64,000 nt of DNA from CAZHFW01 sp964531675 (lineage in GTDB: Bacteria > Planctomycetota > Phycisphaerae > Phycisphaerales > UBA1924). The stretch covers positions 1 to 64,000 of the forward strand of contig CAZHFW010000017.1 of NCBI GenBank assembly GCA_964531675.1, in the 5' to 3' direction. Both the position numbers and the translations under genes were made by a program. The notes beneath the pieces were generated by a model. It was not told the DNA's origin. It did no database searches and saw only the letters and a program-made list of their open reading frames with translations. How positions within the stretch are numbered: position 1 is the stretch's first letter; the number at the start of each line of letters is the position of its first letter. Below are positions 36,911 through 45,389 of the stretch, piece after piece.

Positions 36911-37858
36911 ATGGCAGAGCACGAACACAAGGACGAGCATCACGAGGGCGAAGGCCACGGCGGCGGCGGGCACGGCGGCGGCGGCCATGGAGGCCACGGC
37001 GGCGGGCACGAGGAAGGACACGAGGGTGCGCCCGAGTGGCTCATCTCCTTCGCCGACAACGTCGCGCTCATGATGGGATTCTTCGTGATTCTGCTCGCGA
37101 TGAACATGGGCCCCAAGGCCAAGAGCGAGTCCGAAGGCACCGGCACGCACGCGGGCAACCCCGACGATCGCATGCTCGACTTCGTCATCGCGGTCCGCGA
37201 GGGCTTCAACAACCCCATCGACCTCGGATCCGATGATCCCCAGGAAGCCAGGCTCCGCCAGCGCATGCTCGAACGCCTGAGCGGCGGCACCACCCAGGAC
37301 GGCCCCGAAGGCAAGCACAAGGACCTCCAGGCCACGCGCCCCACCGACTACACGAACATCGGCGGCCGAATCGACTTCGACGAGGGATCGAGCCTGCTCA
37401 CCCCCGCTGCCAAGGAAGTCGCGATCGACGTCGCCGATCGCATCAAGGGCCTCCACTGGATCATCGAGATCCGAGGCCACTCCAGCCCGTTTGAAACGCT
37501 CCCCGAGCGCGACCCGGTCAAGGCCTTCCAGCTCTCCAGCGCCCGCGCGATGGCGGTCGCCCAGGCCATGGCCCAGCGCGGCGTGCGCTGGGAGCAGATC
37601 CGCGTCGTCGCCTGCGGCGATGGCGACCGCATCGTCGGTCGCGCCAACGACGCCAAGGAAGATGCTGCCAACCAGCGCGTCGAGATCGTCGTCACCAAGG
37701 ACCTGCTCCCGCCCGATCCCTACTCCCGCGAAGACTCGACGGAGCAGAAGGATCCCGAAGCGGCCCCCCAGCGCGAACTCGATGATGCGCACGCCGAACC
37801 TGTCGTCGAGCCCAAGCGCGAGAAGGCCGCGCCCGCCAAGAAGCCCGGCGGACACTGA
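36911..37858 (+). CDS. motB: Flagellar motor stator protein MotB with His-rich N-terminus
   Basis: The 315-residue MotB has a membrane plug region PEWLISFADNVALMMGFFVILLA with the essential Asp at residue 49. A periplasmic linker follows, then a peptidoglycan-binding OmpA-like domain (about 165-290; IEIRGHSSPFE, QLSSARAMAVAQAM, NQRVEIVV). Unusually the cytoplasmic N-terminus holds about 40 residues with 10 histidines separated by Gly and Glu (HGGGGHGGGGHGGHGGGH), capable of binding metal. A Glu/Lys/Ala tail closes the chain. It converges on the debranching-enzyme gene with 9 bases between stops. Confidence 0.9.
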   Translation: MAEHEHKDEHHEGEGHGGGGHGGGGHGGHGGGHEEGHEGAPEWLISFADNVALMMGFFVILLAMNMGPKAKSESEGTGTHAGNPDDRMLDFVIAVREGFNNPIDLGSDDPQEARLRQRMLERLSGGTTQDGPEGKHKDLQATRPTDYTNIGGRIDFDEGSSLLTPAAKEVAIDVADRIKGLHWIIEIRGHSSPFETLPERDPVKAFQLSSARAMAVAQAMAQRGVRWEQIRVVACGDGDRIVGRANDAKEDAANQRVEIVVTKDLLPPDPYSREDSTEQKDPEAAPQRELDDAHAEPVVEPKREKAAPAKKPGGH

Positions 37859-37867
37859 GCTTTGCCT

Positions 37868-40021
37868 TCAACCCAAGAGCAGGCTCACGCGGAGAAGCTC
37901 CGCGATGGACCACGCCTGCGCGAAGCACCCGTCGGGGCGCTGGGGCGACTTGGCGGTGAAATCGCCGTCAAAGACCTCGGCGAGCTGGCCCGCGGAGAAG
38001 CCATCCACCGCCGCGAGCAAGGGCGAGATCGCGGCGCGGGCCTCGGCCTTGACCTCCGCCGAGAAGTTCCCGAGCCTGAGCACCGCCTCGGCGTAAGGCC
38101 CGATGAGCCAGGGCCACACGGTTCCGTTGTGATACGCGCCGTCCCGCGCCATCAGATCGCCCTCGAACCGGCCCTTGTATCCGGGATCCGCGGGATCGAG
38201 CGTGCGCAGGCCCATCGGCGTCAGCAGCTTCTCCCTGACCTTGGCGACCACGCCGCGGGCGTGCGCCGGGTCCAGGGGTGAATCGGGAAGGCTGACCGCG
38301 AAGATCTGATTCGGGCGGATCCGGTGGTCGGGGATCCAGCGCGTGTGTCCGCTCTCGTCGGCGTGAGGCGTGAGCACGTCGAACAGGCAGCTGCGCGAGT
38401 GATCGAAGAAGGCCCGCGTGTACGAGGCGCGGACCCGATCGGCCAGCGTCCCGAGCTCGAGGGAGGTGTTCGCGTCCACGTTCTGCAGCAAGCGTGCCAG
38501 TCCGCGGAGGCCTGAGTACCACAGGGCGTTGATCTCGACCGCCTTGCCGAAGCGTGGCGTGAAGACCACGCCGTTGCGCTTGGCGTCCATCCACGTGAGC
38601 TGCGTGTCGGCGTCGCCCGCCGAGATGAGCCCATCGGACAAATCCATGCGGATGGAGTGGTCGGTGCCCGCGCGATACGCGTCGATGATCCCCAGACACG
38701 CGCCCAGGATCGGCCCGGAGAGCGCGTCGGGCGTGCCCTGCGCCTCGGCATACCGGCAGGCTGCGTGCAGATACCAGAGCGGCGCGTCCACGGTGTTGTA
38801 CTCGGGCTCGCCTGTGCCGTCGGTGAAGCAGTTGGGGATCAGCCCGCGCCGCATCATCTTCGCGAAGGTCTCGAGCACGCGCCGGGCTTCATCCAGACGA
38901 CCGGTCGAGATCAGGAGACCGGGGAGGCAGATCATCGTGTCGCGACCCCAGTCGGAGAACCACGGATAGCCCGCGATGACCGACACGAGGTTGTCCGCGG
39001 GGATCGGACGGCCCGACGCGTCCAGGCCGATGGACTCGCGGCGCACCACGAACTGCTGGGCTGCAGCGCTCAGCATCGCGATGTGCTGGCGTGCGAGCCC
39101 GTTGGCGGCGGGCACGCGGGCGGCGGCCAGACTGACATGGTGGTGCACATGCGCGCGAGCTTTGGCGTATTCGTCCTCGAAGTCCCCGGGCTCGACGCCG
39201 TCGGTCCAGCACTTGAACTCGCACTCGCACCAGCCATCGCCCGCGGGATCGGGCTCGACCTCGAAGATTCCGGCGCTGACCAGGTCCTCATGGCCATCCT
39301 GTCCACGGTCCAGATCGCGCGGGTATTCAAAGCCGCGCCAGGACTCGGGCGAAGCGATGAAGGTTCCGCCCGGAACGCGCATGCGGACATCGATCAGCGC
39401 GGAGGAGAGCGTGAGGGTCTCGCCGTTGCCGGTCGTGTCCCAGGCGCCGGGGACGCAATCCGCGGGGGACTTGCCGTTGCGCAGGGAGTGGAAGTCGCGC
39501 AGCGCCGTCAGCGGGCGGAGTTCGAGCGAGTACGCCCGCTTCGGGCAGCGGATGCGGTATCGCACGACGATGGCGTTGCGCACGCCGTCGCCTGCATCAC
39601 CCCGGCAGATCAGAAGCTCGCGCACCAGATCGATGCCGTCGACGCGATAGGTCCACCGGCACGAGACGTCCTTCTCAAAGCGCACGAGGCTCGTGAGGCC
39701 TTCCGGGCTGGTCTGGTCCTGCCTGAAACCGAAGCTGGTCAGGTCATGCCGGACAGGCTGCTCGCCCTCGGACGAGGGGTGCAGCACGAGCCACTCGGCG
39801 CAGGCGGCCAGGGCCTGGACGCGACCGACCGGCGGCTTGGTCGCCGCGTTCAGCCACGCGTGGTAGCGCCGGGTCGGAATGCCCGAGGCGGTCCCTTGTG
39901 CGAAGCCTCCGAGCCCGTTGGTCAGGAACCACTCGGTGCGGACCAGGGCCGACGCGCCCAGAGACGCGGGTCGGACGATGACGGGGACGGGGACGGGGTT
40001 GGAATCCGCTGCAGCGGTCAT
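37868..40021 (-). CDS. Glycogen debranching enzyme (amylo-alpha-1,6-glucosidase type)
   Basis: The 717-residue protein matches bacterial debranching enzymes that join an N-terminal GDE_N_bac domain (TEWFLTNGLGGFAQGT, RRYHAWL) to a C-terminal (alpha/alpha)6 barrel with GYPWFSDWGRDTMICLPGLL, NTVDAPLW and the DGAYHNGTVWPWLIGPYAEA region; the Asp and Glu residues of that barrel are catalytic in the family. It removes alpha-1,6 branches of glycogen in the cytoplasm. ATG 40021 is chosen because the longer frame to 40237 only adds residues encoded by a tandem repeat and TACGCT lies 9 bases before the ATG. It is divergent from guaB. Confidence 0.88.
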   Translation of the reverse strand: MTAAADSNPVPVPVIVRPASLGASALVRTEWFLTNGLGGFAQGTASGIPTRRYHAWLNAATKPPVGRVQALAACAEWLVLHPSSEGEQPVRHDLTSFGFRQDQTSPEGLTSLVRFEKDVSCRWTYRVDGIDLVRELLICRGDAGDGVRNAIVVRYRIRCPKRAYSLELRPLTALRDFHSLRNGKSPADCVPGAWDTTGNGETLTLSSALIDVRMRVPGGTFIASPESWRGFEYPRDLDRGQDGHEDLVSAGIFEVEPDPAGDGWCECEFKCWTDGVEPGDFEDEYAKARAHVHHHVSLAAARVPAANGLARQHIAMLSAAAQQFVVRRESIGLDASGRPIPADNLVSVIAGYPWFSDWGRDTMICLPGLLISTGRLDEARRVLETFAKMMRRGLIPNCFTDGTGEPEYNTVDAPLWYLHAACRYAEAQGTPDALSGPILGACLGIIDAYRAGTDHSIRMDLSDGLISAGDADTQLTWMDAKRNGVVFTPRFGKAVEINALWYSGLRGLARLLQNVDANTSLELGTLADRVRASYTRAFFDHSRSCLFDVLTPHADESGHTRWIPDHRIRPNQIFAVSLPDSPLDPAHARGVVAKVREKLLTPMGLRTLDPADPGYKGRFEGDLMARDGAYHNGTVWPWLIGPYAEAVLRLGNFSAEVKAEARAAISPLLAAVDGFSAGQLAEVFDGDFTAKSPQRPDGCFAQAWSIAELLRVSLLLG

Positions 40022-40030
40022 GACTCGGCG

Positions 40031-40036
40031 AGCGTA
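40031..40036 (-). promoter_or_regulatory. Candidate -10 element (TACGCT) of the debranching gene, leaderless start
   Basis: TACGCT ends 9 bases before ATG 40021, with no Shine-Dalgarno between. Confidence 0.5.
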
Positions 40037-40157
40037 GCACCGCTGCGGTTCGGGCTGGTTTCGGGTTGCCCAGCCCACGGCGTGGGGAAGCCCCGGACCC
40101 GCGTCCGCACAGTTCTGTGCGGCAATTCCGGACCTGCCGACCCGCCGCTCACAAGGC

Positions 40158-40201
40158 TTTGACTGGCCCTTTGACTGGCCCTTTGACTGGCCCTTTGACG
40201 G
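40158..40201. repeat. 12-bp tandem repeat containing TTGACT boxes
   Basis: The unit TTTGACTGGCCC is repeated 3.7 times (40158-40201) in the guaB/debranching divergent region. Each unit contains TTGACT, which is close to a -35 hexamer; a further TTGACT lies at 40211-40216. Confidence 0.8.
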
Positions 40202-40243
40202 GTCCCGCCCTTGACTTCGGCGACCCTCCCGCGACACTCATCC

Positions 40244-41887
40244 ATGGCGACCTCGACCTCTCACGGCATCGCGTCGTCCCCCTCCAATCCGGGCGCTTCG
40301 GGCAACGCGGCGGCGCGTCCTTCGCCGCTGGGCGGCAGGGTGGCCTCCCCCTTCGACAAGATCATCATGGACGGCATCACGTTCGACGACGTGCTGCTCA
40401 TCCCCCAGCGCTCCGCGGTCATGCCCGGGGACGCCGACACGTCCACCAGGCTCACGCGCTCGCTCAAGCTCCGCATCCCAATGATCTCCGCGCCCATGGA
40501 CACTGTCACCGAGTCCGCGCTTGCGATCGCGCTGGCCCAGGAAGGCGGCATCGGGTTCATCCACAAGAACCTCTCGGTCGAGGCCCAGGCCCGCGAAGTC
40601 GCCAAGGTGAAGCGCTCGGCCAACGGCATCATCACCGACCCCATCACCCTCGGCCCGAGCGACACGGTCTCCCGCGCCAAGGAACTCATGCGCCAGCACA
40701 ACGTGTCGGGATTCCCCGTCACGGAGGATGGCTCCAGCGCCGACGAAGCGATCCGCCGCGGCAAGGGCAAGGTCCTGGGCATCCTCACCCGGCGCGATCT
40801 GAAGTTCATCGATGATCTCAACCAGCCCGTCCGCGAGGTGATGACCGACTCGGGCCTGATCACTGCGCCCCCGGGCACCTCGCTCGAACAGGCCGAGATC
40901 ATCCTCTCCAAGAACAAGGTCGAGAAGCTCATCCTGGTGGATGGGAACTTCAATCTCTGCGGCCTGATCACGATGCGCGACATCGAGAGGCTCAGCCGCT
41001 TCCCCGTCGCCAACACCGACACCCGCGGCCGCCTGGTCTGCGGCGCCGCGGTGGGCGTGGAGCAGTACAGCCGCGTGGAAGCCCTGCTCGCTGCGGGCGC
41101 GGACGTGCTGGTCGTCGACACCGCGCACGGCCACTCGGAGAACGTGCTCCGCACCGTCCGGACCGTCAAGGAAATGCCCGCCGTGAAGTCAGCAGGCGTG
41201 CAGGTCATCGCGGGCAACATCGCGACCGCGGAAGCGGCCCGCGACCTGATCGAGGCGGGTGCTGACGCGATCAAGGTGGGCATCGGCCCGGGTTCGATCT
41301 GCACGACGCGCGTCGTCACCGGCGTGGGCGTGCCCCAGATCACCGCGATCATGCTCGCGGTGCAGGGCGCCGCGGATGTCGATCCGCACGTCCCGGTCAT
41401 CGCCGACGGCGGGATCCGCATGTCGGGCGACATCGCCAAGGCGATCGCCGCCGGCGCCAGCGCCGTCATGATGGGCTCGCTCTTTGCGGGCCTTGAAGAG
41501 TCCCCGGGCGAGCTCGTGATTTCGGGCGGACGCCGGTACAAGAGCTATCGAGGGATGGGCTCCGAGGGCGCCATGAACGCGGGAAGCGCCGACCGCTATC
41601 GCCAGGCCGACAAGCTCGGCGCCGATGGCAAGCCCACCATGAAGTTCGTGCCCGAAGGCGTGGAAGGCCTGGTCCCGTACCGCGGGACGCTCGCGGAGTT
41701 CGTGTACCAGCTCGTGGGAGGCCTGCGCAGCGCCATGGGATACTGCGGGTGCAAGACCCTGGATGAGTTCCGCGCCAACACGCGATTCATCAAGGTCAGC
41801 GGGGCCACCGTCGTCGAGAACCACCCGCACGACATCAAGATCACCAAGGAATCGCCCAACTACACGATCGATCACCGCAGCACCTGA
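40244..41887 (+). CDS. guaB: Inosine-5'-monophosphate dehydrogenase
   Basis: The enzyme oxidises IMP to XMP with NAD, the rate-limiting step of GMP synthesis. From ATG 40244 it has 547 residues; a later ATG at 40367 would give the usual N-terminus starting right before [13 protein letters not shown], so about 40 residues may be an extension or untranslated. Two CBS domains sit between the barrel halves (near residues 125-235). The active-site loop is [11 protein letters not shown] with the catalytic Cys, and [10 protein letters not shown] and the YRGTLAE flap are present. No guaA is next to it. Confidence 0.93.
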   Translation: MATSTSHGIASSPSNPGASGNAAARPSPLGGRVASPFDKIIMDGITFDDVLLIPQRSAVMPGDADTSTRLTRSLKLRIPMISAPMDTVTESALAIALAQEGGIGFIHKNLSVEAQAREVAKVKRSANGIITDPITLGPSDTVSRAKELMRQHNVSGFPVTEDGSSADEAIRRGKGKVLGILTRRDLKFIDDLNQPVREVMTDSGLITAPPGTSLEQAEIILSKNKVEKLILVDGNFNLCGLITMRDIERLSRFPVANTDTRGRLVCGAAVGVEQYSRVEALLAAGADVLVVDTAHGHSENVLRTVRTVKEMPAVKSAGVQVIAGNIATAEAARDLIEAGADAIKVGIGPGSICTTRVVTGVGVPQITAIMLAVQGAADVDPHVPVIADGGIRMSGDIAKAIAAGASAVMMGSLFAGLEESPGELVISGGRRYKSYRGMGSEGAMNAGSADRYRQADKLGADGKPTMKFVPEGVEGLVPYRGTLAEFVYQLVGGLRSAMGYCGCKTLDEFRANTRFIKVSGATVVENHPHDIKITKESPNYTIDHRST

Positions 41888-41977
41888 TTCGCACGCTGCA
41901 GCGCGGGTCGTGAGGCATCGTCGCCAGTTCGTCGCCCACCGGAGCTTGCGGTCCGGACGCTGTTTGCGTGGGCGTGT

Positions 41978-41983
41978 TACACT
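41978..41983 (+). promoter_or_regulatory. Candidate -10 element (TACACT)
   Basis: TACACT lies 39 bases before ATG 42023. The leader carries CGGAG 7 bases before the ATG. Confidence 0.45.
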
Positions 41984-42022
41984 TTTGCCGATACCTCCTT
42001 CTCGCACGTTCCGGAGATCGCC

Positions 42023-42823
42023 ATGCGAACCTCAAACCCGATCCTCAGCGACCGTTCCTTCAAGCCCTCCGCCTGGCAGGAGATGGTCGCGGCCCAGCAG
42101 CGTGCGGGGAGCTCCACCGCGGCCCCCAAGGTCATGACGCTGGGCGGGACCGCCCGCAAGTCCGCGATTCTCATCTCGCTCTGCGTCGCGGCGGCAGCGG
42201 TCTGCTGGTGGGCGATGAGCTCCGGGCAGATCCAGCCTTACGCGCCCCTCTTTGGCGGCGCGATCGTCGGCTTGATCACGGGTCTGGTCGTCTCCTTCGC
42301 GCCCCGGTCCGCGCCGGTGACCGGTCCGATCTACGCGATCGCGGAGGGCGCCTTCCTGAGCGCCCTGAGCATCCTGATCGCTGCCCGTCTGGAGCAGAAG
42401 ATGCCCGGCCTTGGCGCGACGACCATCGCGCAGGCCATCGGGCTCACGTTCGGCGTCTTCATCATCATGCTCGCGGGCTACGCGACGGGCATCCTTCGGC
42501 TGGGATCCACCGCCAAGAAGATCGTGCTCGCGGGAACCGGCGCCGTGGCGCTGTTCTATCTGGTGTCGCTGGTCGCCAACCTCGCGTTCGGGTTCAGCAT
42601 GCCGCTGATCCACAGCTCGGGGCCCTTCGGCATCGGTTTCTCGCTGGTCGTGATCGCGCTGGCCGCGTTCAACCTGTCCCTGGACTTTGATTTCATCGAC
42701 TCCGCGTCGCGCGAGGGAAATCAGCCCAAGTACATGGAGTGGGTCGGCGCGGTGGGCCTGCTCGTGACGCTCGTCTGGCTCTACGTCGAGATCCTGCGCC
42801 TGCTCAACAAGCTGCGCCGCTGA
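42023..42823 (+). CDS. Bax inhibitor-1/YccA-like membrane protein
   Basis: The 266-residue protein has a polar N-terminus of about 45 residues and then about seven hydrophobic membrane segments. The C-terminal part, with FNLSLDFDFIDSASREGNQPKY and then MEWVGAVGLLVTLVWLYVEILRLL, matches the BI-1-like family (the YccA/COG4760 group), whose last helices carry the conserved DFDFID acidic motif. BI-1-like proteins can act as pH-dependent calcium leaks; the bacterial role is uncertain. It is monocistronic, with a candidate promoter at 41978, and converges on dut. Confidence 0.8.
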   Translation: MRTSNPILSDRSFKPSAWQEMVAAQQRAGSSTAAPKVMTLGGTARKSAILISLCVAAAAVCWWAMSSGQIQPYAPLFGGAIVGLITGLVVSFAPRSAPVTGPIYAIAEGAFLSALSILIAARLEQKMPGLGATTIAQAIGLTFGVFIIMLAGYATGILRLGSTAKKIVLAGTGAVALFYLVSLVANLAFGFSMPLIHSSGPFGIGFSLVVIALAAFNLSLDFDFIDSASREGNQPKYMEWVGAVGLLVTLVWLYVEILRLLNKLRR

Positions 42824-42848
42824 TCGAAAACTCGAGCCCGCACACAAC

Positions 42849-43298
42849 TCAGCGCACGCCGGTCGATCCAAAGCCTCCCGCGCCCCGCGCGGTCTGGCTG
42901 AGCGACTCCACGACATCGATCTGCACGCGTGCGACGGGCGCGATGACGAGCTGGGCGATGCGCATGCCGTGCTCGATCGTGAACGCCTGCTTGCCGAGGT
43001 TGATCAGCGCGATCTTGAGTTCGCCCCGATAGTCGGAGTCGATGGTCCCGGGCGCGTTGGGGAGTCCGACGCCGTGCTTGGTCGCCAGGCCTGACCGAGC
43101 CCGGACCTGACCCTCAAAGCCCTCGGGAATCGCCAGCGCCAGGCCGGTGGGGATCGCGACGATGTCCCCCGGGTTGAGCACCACCGAAGGCGTTTCCGCG
43201 GGAAGGCACGCGGAGATGTCCAACCCCGCCGATCCCGCGGTCTGATACGCGGGCAACGTGGCGCGGGGAGAGAGTTTCTGCACAGCAAGGTTGGGCAT
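42849..43298 (-). CDS. dut: Deoxyuridine 5'-triphosphate nucleotidohydrolase (dUTPase)
   Basis: This 149-residue trimeric-type dUTPase removes dUTP and supplies dUMP. All five motifs are present: [10 protein letters not shown] (I), RSGLATKHG (II), [12 protein letters not shown] with the catalytic Asp (III), GMRIAQLVI (IV) and the flexible [10 protein letters not shown] (V). ATG 43298 is the family start; the open frame runs on through a palindromic repeat to 43391 but that part is non-coding in character. TACCCT ends 6 bases before the ATG. Confidence 0.94.
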   Translation of the reverse strand: MPNLAVQKLSPRATLPAYQTAGSAGLDISACLPAETPSVVLNPGDIVAIPTGLALAIPEGFEGQVRARSGLATKHGVGLPNAPGTIDSDYRGELKIALINLGKQAFTIEHGMRIAQLVIAPVARVQIDVVESLSQTARGAGGFGSTGVR

Positions 43299-43304
43299 GG
43301 GCGG

Positions 43305-43310
43305 AGGGTA
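43305..43310 (-). promoter_or_regulatory. Candidate -10 element (TACCCT) of dut, leaderless start
   Basis: TACCCT ends 6 bases before ATG 43298, with CCGCCC between. Confidence 0.5.
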
Positions 43311-43338
43311 GCAGCCCCCACCCGCCAGTCTCACCCGA

Positions 43339-43440
43339 CGCCAACGAGCCCCACGCGCAAGCGTGGGGTTGAATCCGGGGGCGGATTTCATCCAAACGAC
43401 ACTGGAGATACCCCACGCTTGCGCGTGGGGCTCGTTGGCG
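43339..43440. repeat. Inverted pair of 30-bp palindromic elements (copies B and C, REPIN-like)
   Basis: Copy C (43411-43440) is CCCCACGCTTGCGCGTGGGG plus CTCGTTGGCG. Copy B (43339-43368) is its exact reverse complement over all 30 bases. Each copy is itself a hairpin (8-bp stem). The 42 bases between them are unique. The pair lies between the dehydrogenase 3' end and the dut promoter, and copy A of the same element is at 14823. Confidence 0.85.
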
Positions 43441-43456
43441 CTGGACGATTCACCTT

Positions 43457-44449
43457 TCAGGCTGCCGAACGCATCGCGTCCTTGAGAAGCTCATCGAGCT
43501 CCATGACGCGAGGCAATCCCGCGGCCTTGAGCGGGCCGACGTCCACCAGCCCCTTGATGATCGCGTCGAGCCCCTCGGAGACGCGTCCGCCCGACGCGCC
43601 CAGGATCTCGATCTCGTTCACCACCGCGTGGGCCAGATCGACCGTCGCCTGGCCTTCGTGCTCGCGCAAGGCGGCGCTCGGGACCGGCGCGGGAGAGGTC
43701 TTCAGCACGACCTTGCCCCGGGGACGCACAAGCTTCAGCGCGAGCGACAGTCCCGCGGGATCGCCGGTGCAGTCGATGACCAGGTCCTGATCCTGGCGCA
43801 AGCCCACATCGTTCACGTCGCGATGCTTGATCCCCCACTTCTCGCAGAGGGTGTACCGCTCGGGCTTGCGGCCCAGCACGCGGACCGACGCGTTCAGCCT
43901 CGTCGCGAGCTGCGCGACGCACAGCGCGACCGGGCCATCGCCGAGGACCGTGACGTAGGGCTTGCCTTCCAGACGGCACATGCCCAGCGCGTGGGCCGCC
44001 GCCGCCACGGTGGCCGCGTAGACCGCGCGATCGTCGGGAACCGTCTTGGGAACCTCGGTGAGATTCGTGATGGGAAGCGTGAAGAGATCCGCGAAGCACC
44101 CGTCGCGCCCGAAGAGCCCGATGACGCTGCGCTGGGTGCAATGGGCCGAGAGCCCGCCCTTGCAGCGCGGGCACGAGCCGCACGCGATCACTGGACCGCC
44201 CACAACCCGTCGGCCAACCCACTTGGCGTGCTCATCACGCCCCGGCGCGGGATTCACGCGCTCGACGACGCCGACGAACTGATGGCCGAGCACGCCCTGG
44301 AAGTTCAACCTCCCGGATGCTGCAGCACGGTCAGCCGAAGAGAAAGCGACCCGCAGCGGCCGGATCACCGCCTCGCCCGGTGCGGGGACCGGTTCGGGCT
44401 GATCGGTCTTGCGGATCACGGACTTGCCGTCGAATACGAGCGCGTTCAC
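43457..44449 (-). CDS. MDR-superfamily (zinc-type) dehydrogenase with altered catalytic Cys
   Basis: The 330-residue protein has the medium-chain dehydrogenase layout: GroES-like N-domain, structural-zinc loop [15 protein letters not shown] (about 91-105) and Rossmann motif [15 protein letters not shown]. The first catalytic zinc ligand, normally Cys in a C-x-T/S-D motif, reads [10 protein letters not shown], so Cys is replaced by Ser or absent; the GHQFVGVVE His-Glu ligand segment is kept. It may still bind zinc by other ligands or may be zinc-free at the active site. It starts at GTG 44449 and is 66 bases downstream of a HEAT lipoprotein gene. The substrate is unknown. Confidence 0.8.
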   Translation of the reverse strand: MNALVFDGKSVIRKTDQPEPVPAPGEAVIRPLRVAFSSADRAAASGRLNFQGVLGHQFVGVVERVNPAPGRDEHAKWVGRRVVGGPVIACGSCPRCKGGLSAHCTQRSVIGLFGRDGCFADLFTLPITNLTEVPKTVPDDRAVYAATVAAAAHALGMCRLEGKPYVTVLGDGPVALCVAQLATRLNASVRVLGRKPERYTLCEKWGIKHRDVNDVGLRQDQDLVIDCTGDPAGLSLALKLVRPRGKVVLKTSPAPVPSAALREHEGQATVDLAHAVVNEIEILGASGGRVSEGLDAIIKGLVDVGPLKAAGLPRVMELDELLKDAMRSAA

Positions 44450-44515
44450 ACTCGGTTATCGACGCAATCGCGAAGCCGATGGAGGTCCGAAAACGCGGGC
44501 CAGCGCCGCTCGGCG

Positions 44516-45370
44516 TCAGCCCGGAGGAGCGCCGAGTCTGGGCAGGCCGACCGGCGTGCTCGGGGGCTCGTTGTTCGGCGCGGGCACGAACGGGAGGTAC
44601 TCGAACCAGTGCTTGTCGCGGTTGAACACGGGGTAGACGTACTCGCTCTGGGCTGCAAAGAGCGTCTTGGACCCCTCCGCCCAGTCGATCCAGGCGCGAC
44701 GGTCAAGCCCGAAGTCCTGACCGGTCAGGGTGCGGAGCGATTCGAGCGACGAACGGTTCACCGCCAGGCTCGGGTCGGCCAGGCCCGCGACCAGGACCTC
44801 GACCACGCGCGGCTGGGCGTACTGCCCGAGCGCCTGGGCCGCTTCGGCGCGGACGTCGGGCTCGGTCTCGTTGAAGTCATCGCCCCGCTTGGTGAGCGAG
44901 AGCGACATGATCAAGGGTTCAACCGCGACCGGGTTGTAAAGGCGTTGCAGGCCGCGGGCCGCCTCGATGCGCACGAGCTTGTCCTCGTCCGCGAAGCGCT
45001 CGACCAGAAGCGGGACCTGATCGGGGCTGCCGTGACGCGCGATCGCGCGGGTCGCCGCAGCACGCACGCCCGGATCCGGGTCCTTGATGTTGTCGAGGTA
45101 GAGCTGCATGTAGATGGGCTCGCCGCCGAAGGGGGCGTTGGCCAGGAGCAGCGTGCCGCGATAGCGCTTGTCGGCGTCGTACTTGTCCAGAGCCCAGGCT
45201 GCAGCTTCCGAAGGCGTGGGCTCGGCAGCAAACTGGAGGATGCTGGTGGCGCCGGGGGGCAGATCCCACTGGCAGCCGAAGCTGCACAGACCCAAGAGCG
45301 CGGCCGCGATCGCCAGCGCACGGGGCGCTGCGGAGGCACGGCGGGAGCGAACATCAACGCCTTGGTTCAT
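44516..45370 (-). CDS. HEAT-repeat lipoprotein
   Basis: The 284-residue product starts at ATG 45370, preceded by TATACT. Its signal sequence ends in a lipobox-like LCSFGC (Cys33). The mature part has HEAT/PBS-type helical repeats (about 90-190), for example DPDPGVRAAATRAIARHG, DEDKLVRIEAARGLQRL and EPDVRAEAAQALGQY. Such repeats mediate protein contacts. The C-terminus has aromatic and Pro-rich stretches (YVYPVFNRDKHWFEYLPF). It is probably anchored in a membrane and acts as a scaffold; the partner is unknown. It is 19 bases after the coiled-coil gene on the same strand. Confidence 0.7.
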   Translation of the reverse strand: MNQGVDVRSRRASAAPRALAIAAALLGLCSFGCQWDLPPGATSILQFAAEPTPSEAAAWALDKYDADKRYRGTLLLANAPFGGEPIYMQLYLDNIKDPDPGVRAAATRAIARHGSPDQVPLLVERFADEDKLVRIEAARGLQRLYNPVAVEPLIMSLSLTKRGDDFNETEPDVRAEAAQALGQYAQPRVVEVLVAGLADPSLAVNRSSLESLRTLTGQDFGLDRRAWIDWAEGSKTLFAAQSEYVYPVFNRDKHWFEYLPFVPAPNNEPPSTPVGLPRLGAPPG

Positions 45371-45378
45371 GGGCGGAG

Positions 45379-45384
45379 AGTATA
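45379..45384 (-). promoter_or_regulatory. Candidate -10 element (TATACT), leaderless start
   Basis: TATACT ends 8 bases before ATG 45370, with CTCCGCCC between. It is the closest match to TATAAT in the set. Confidence 0.55.
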
Positions 45385-45389
45385 AAGCC

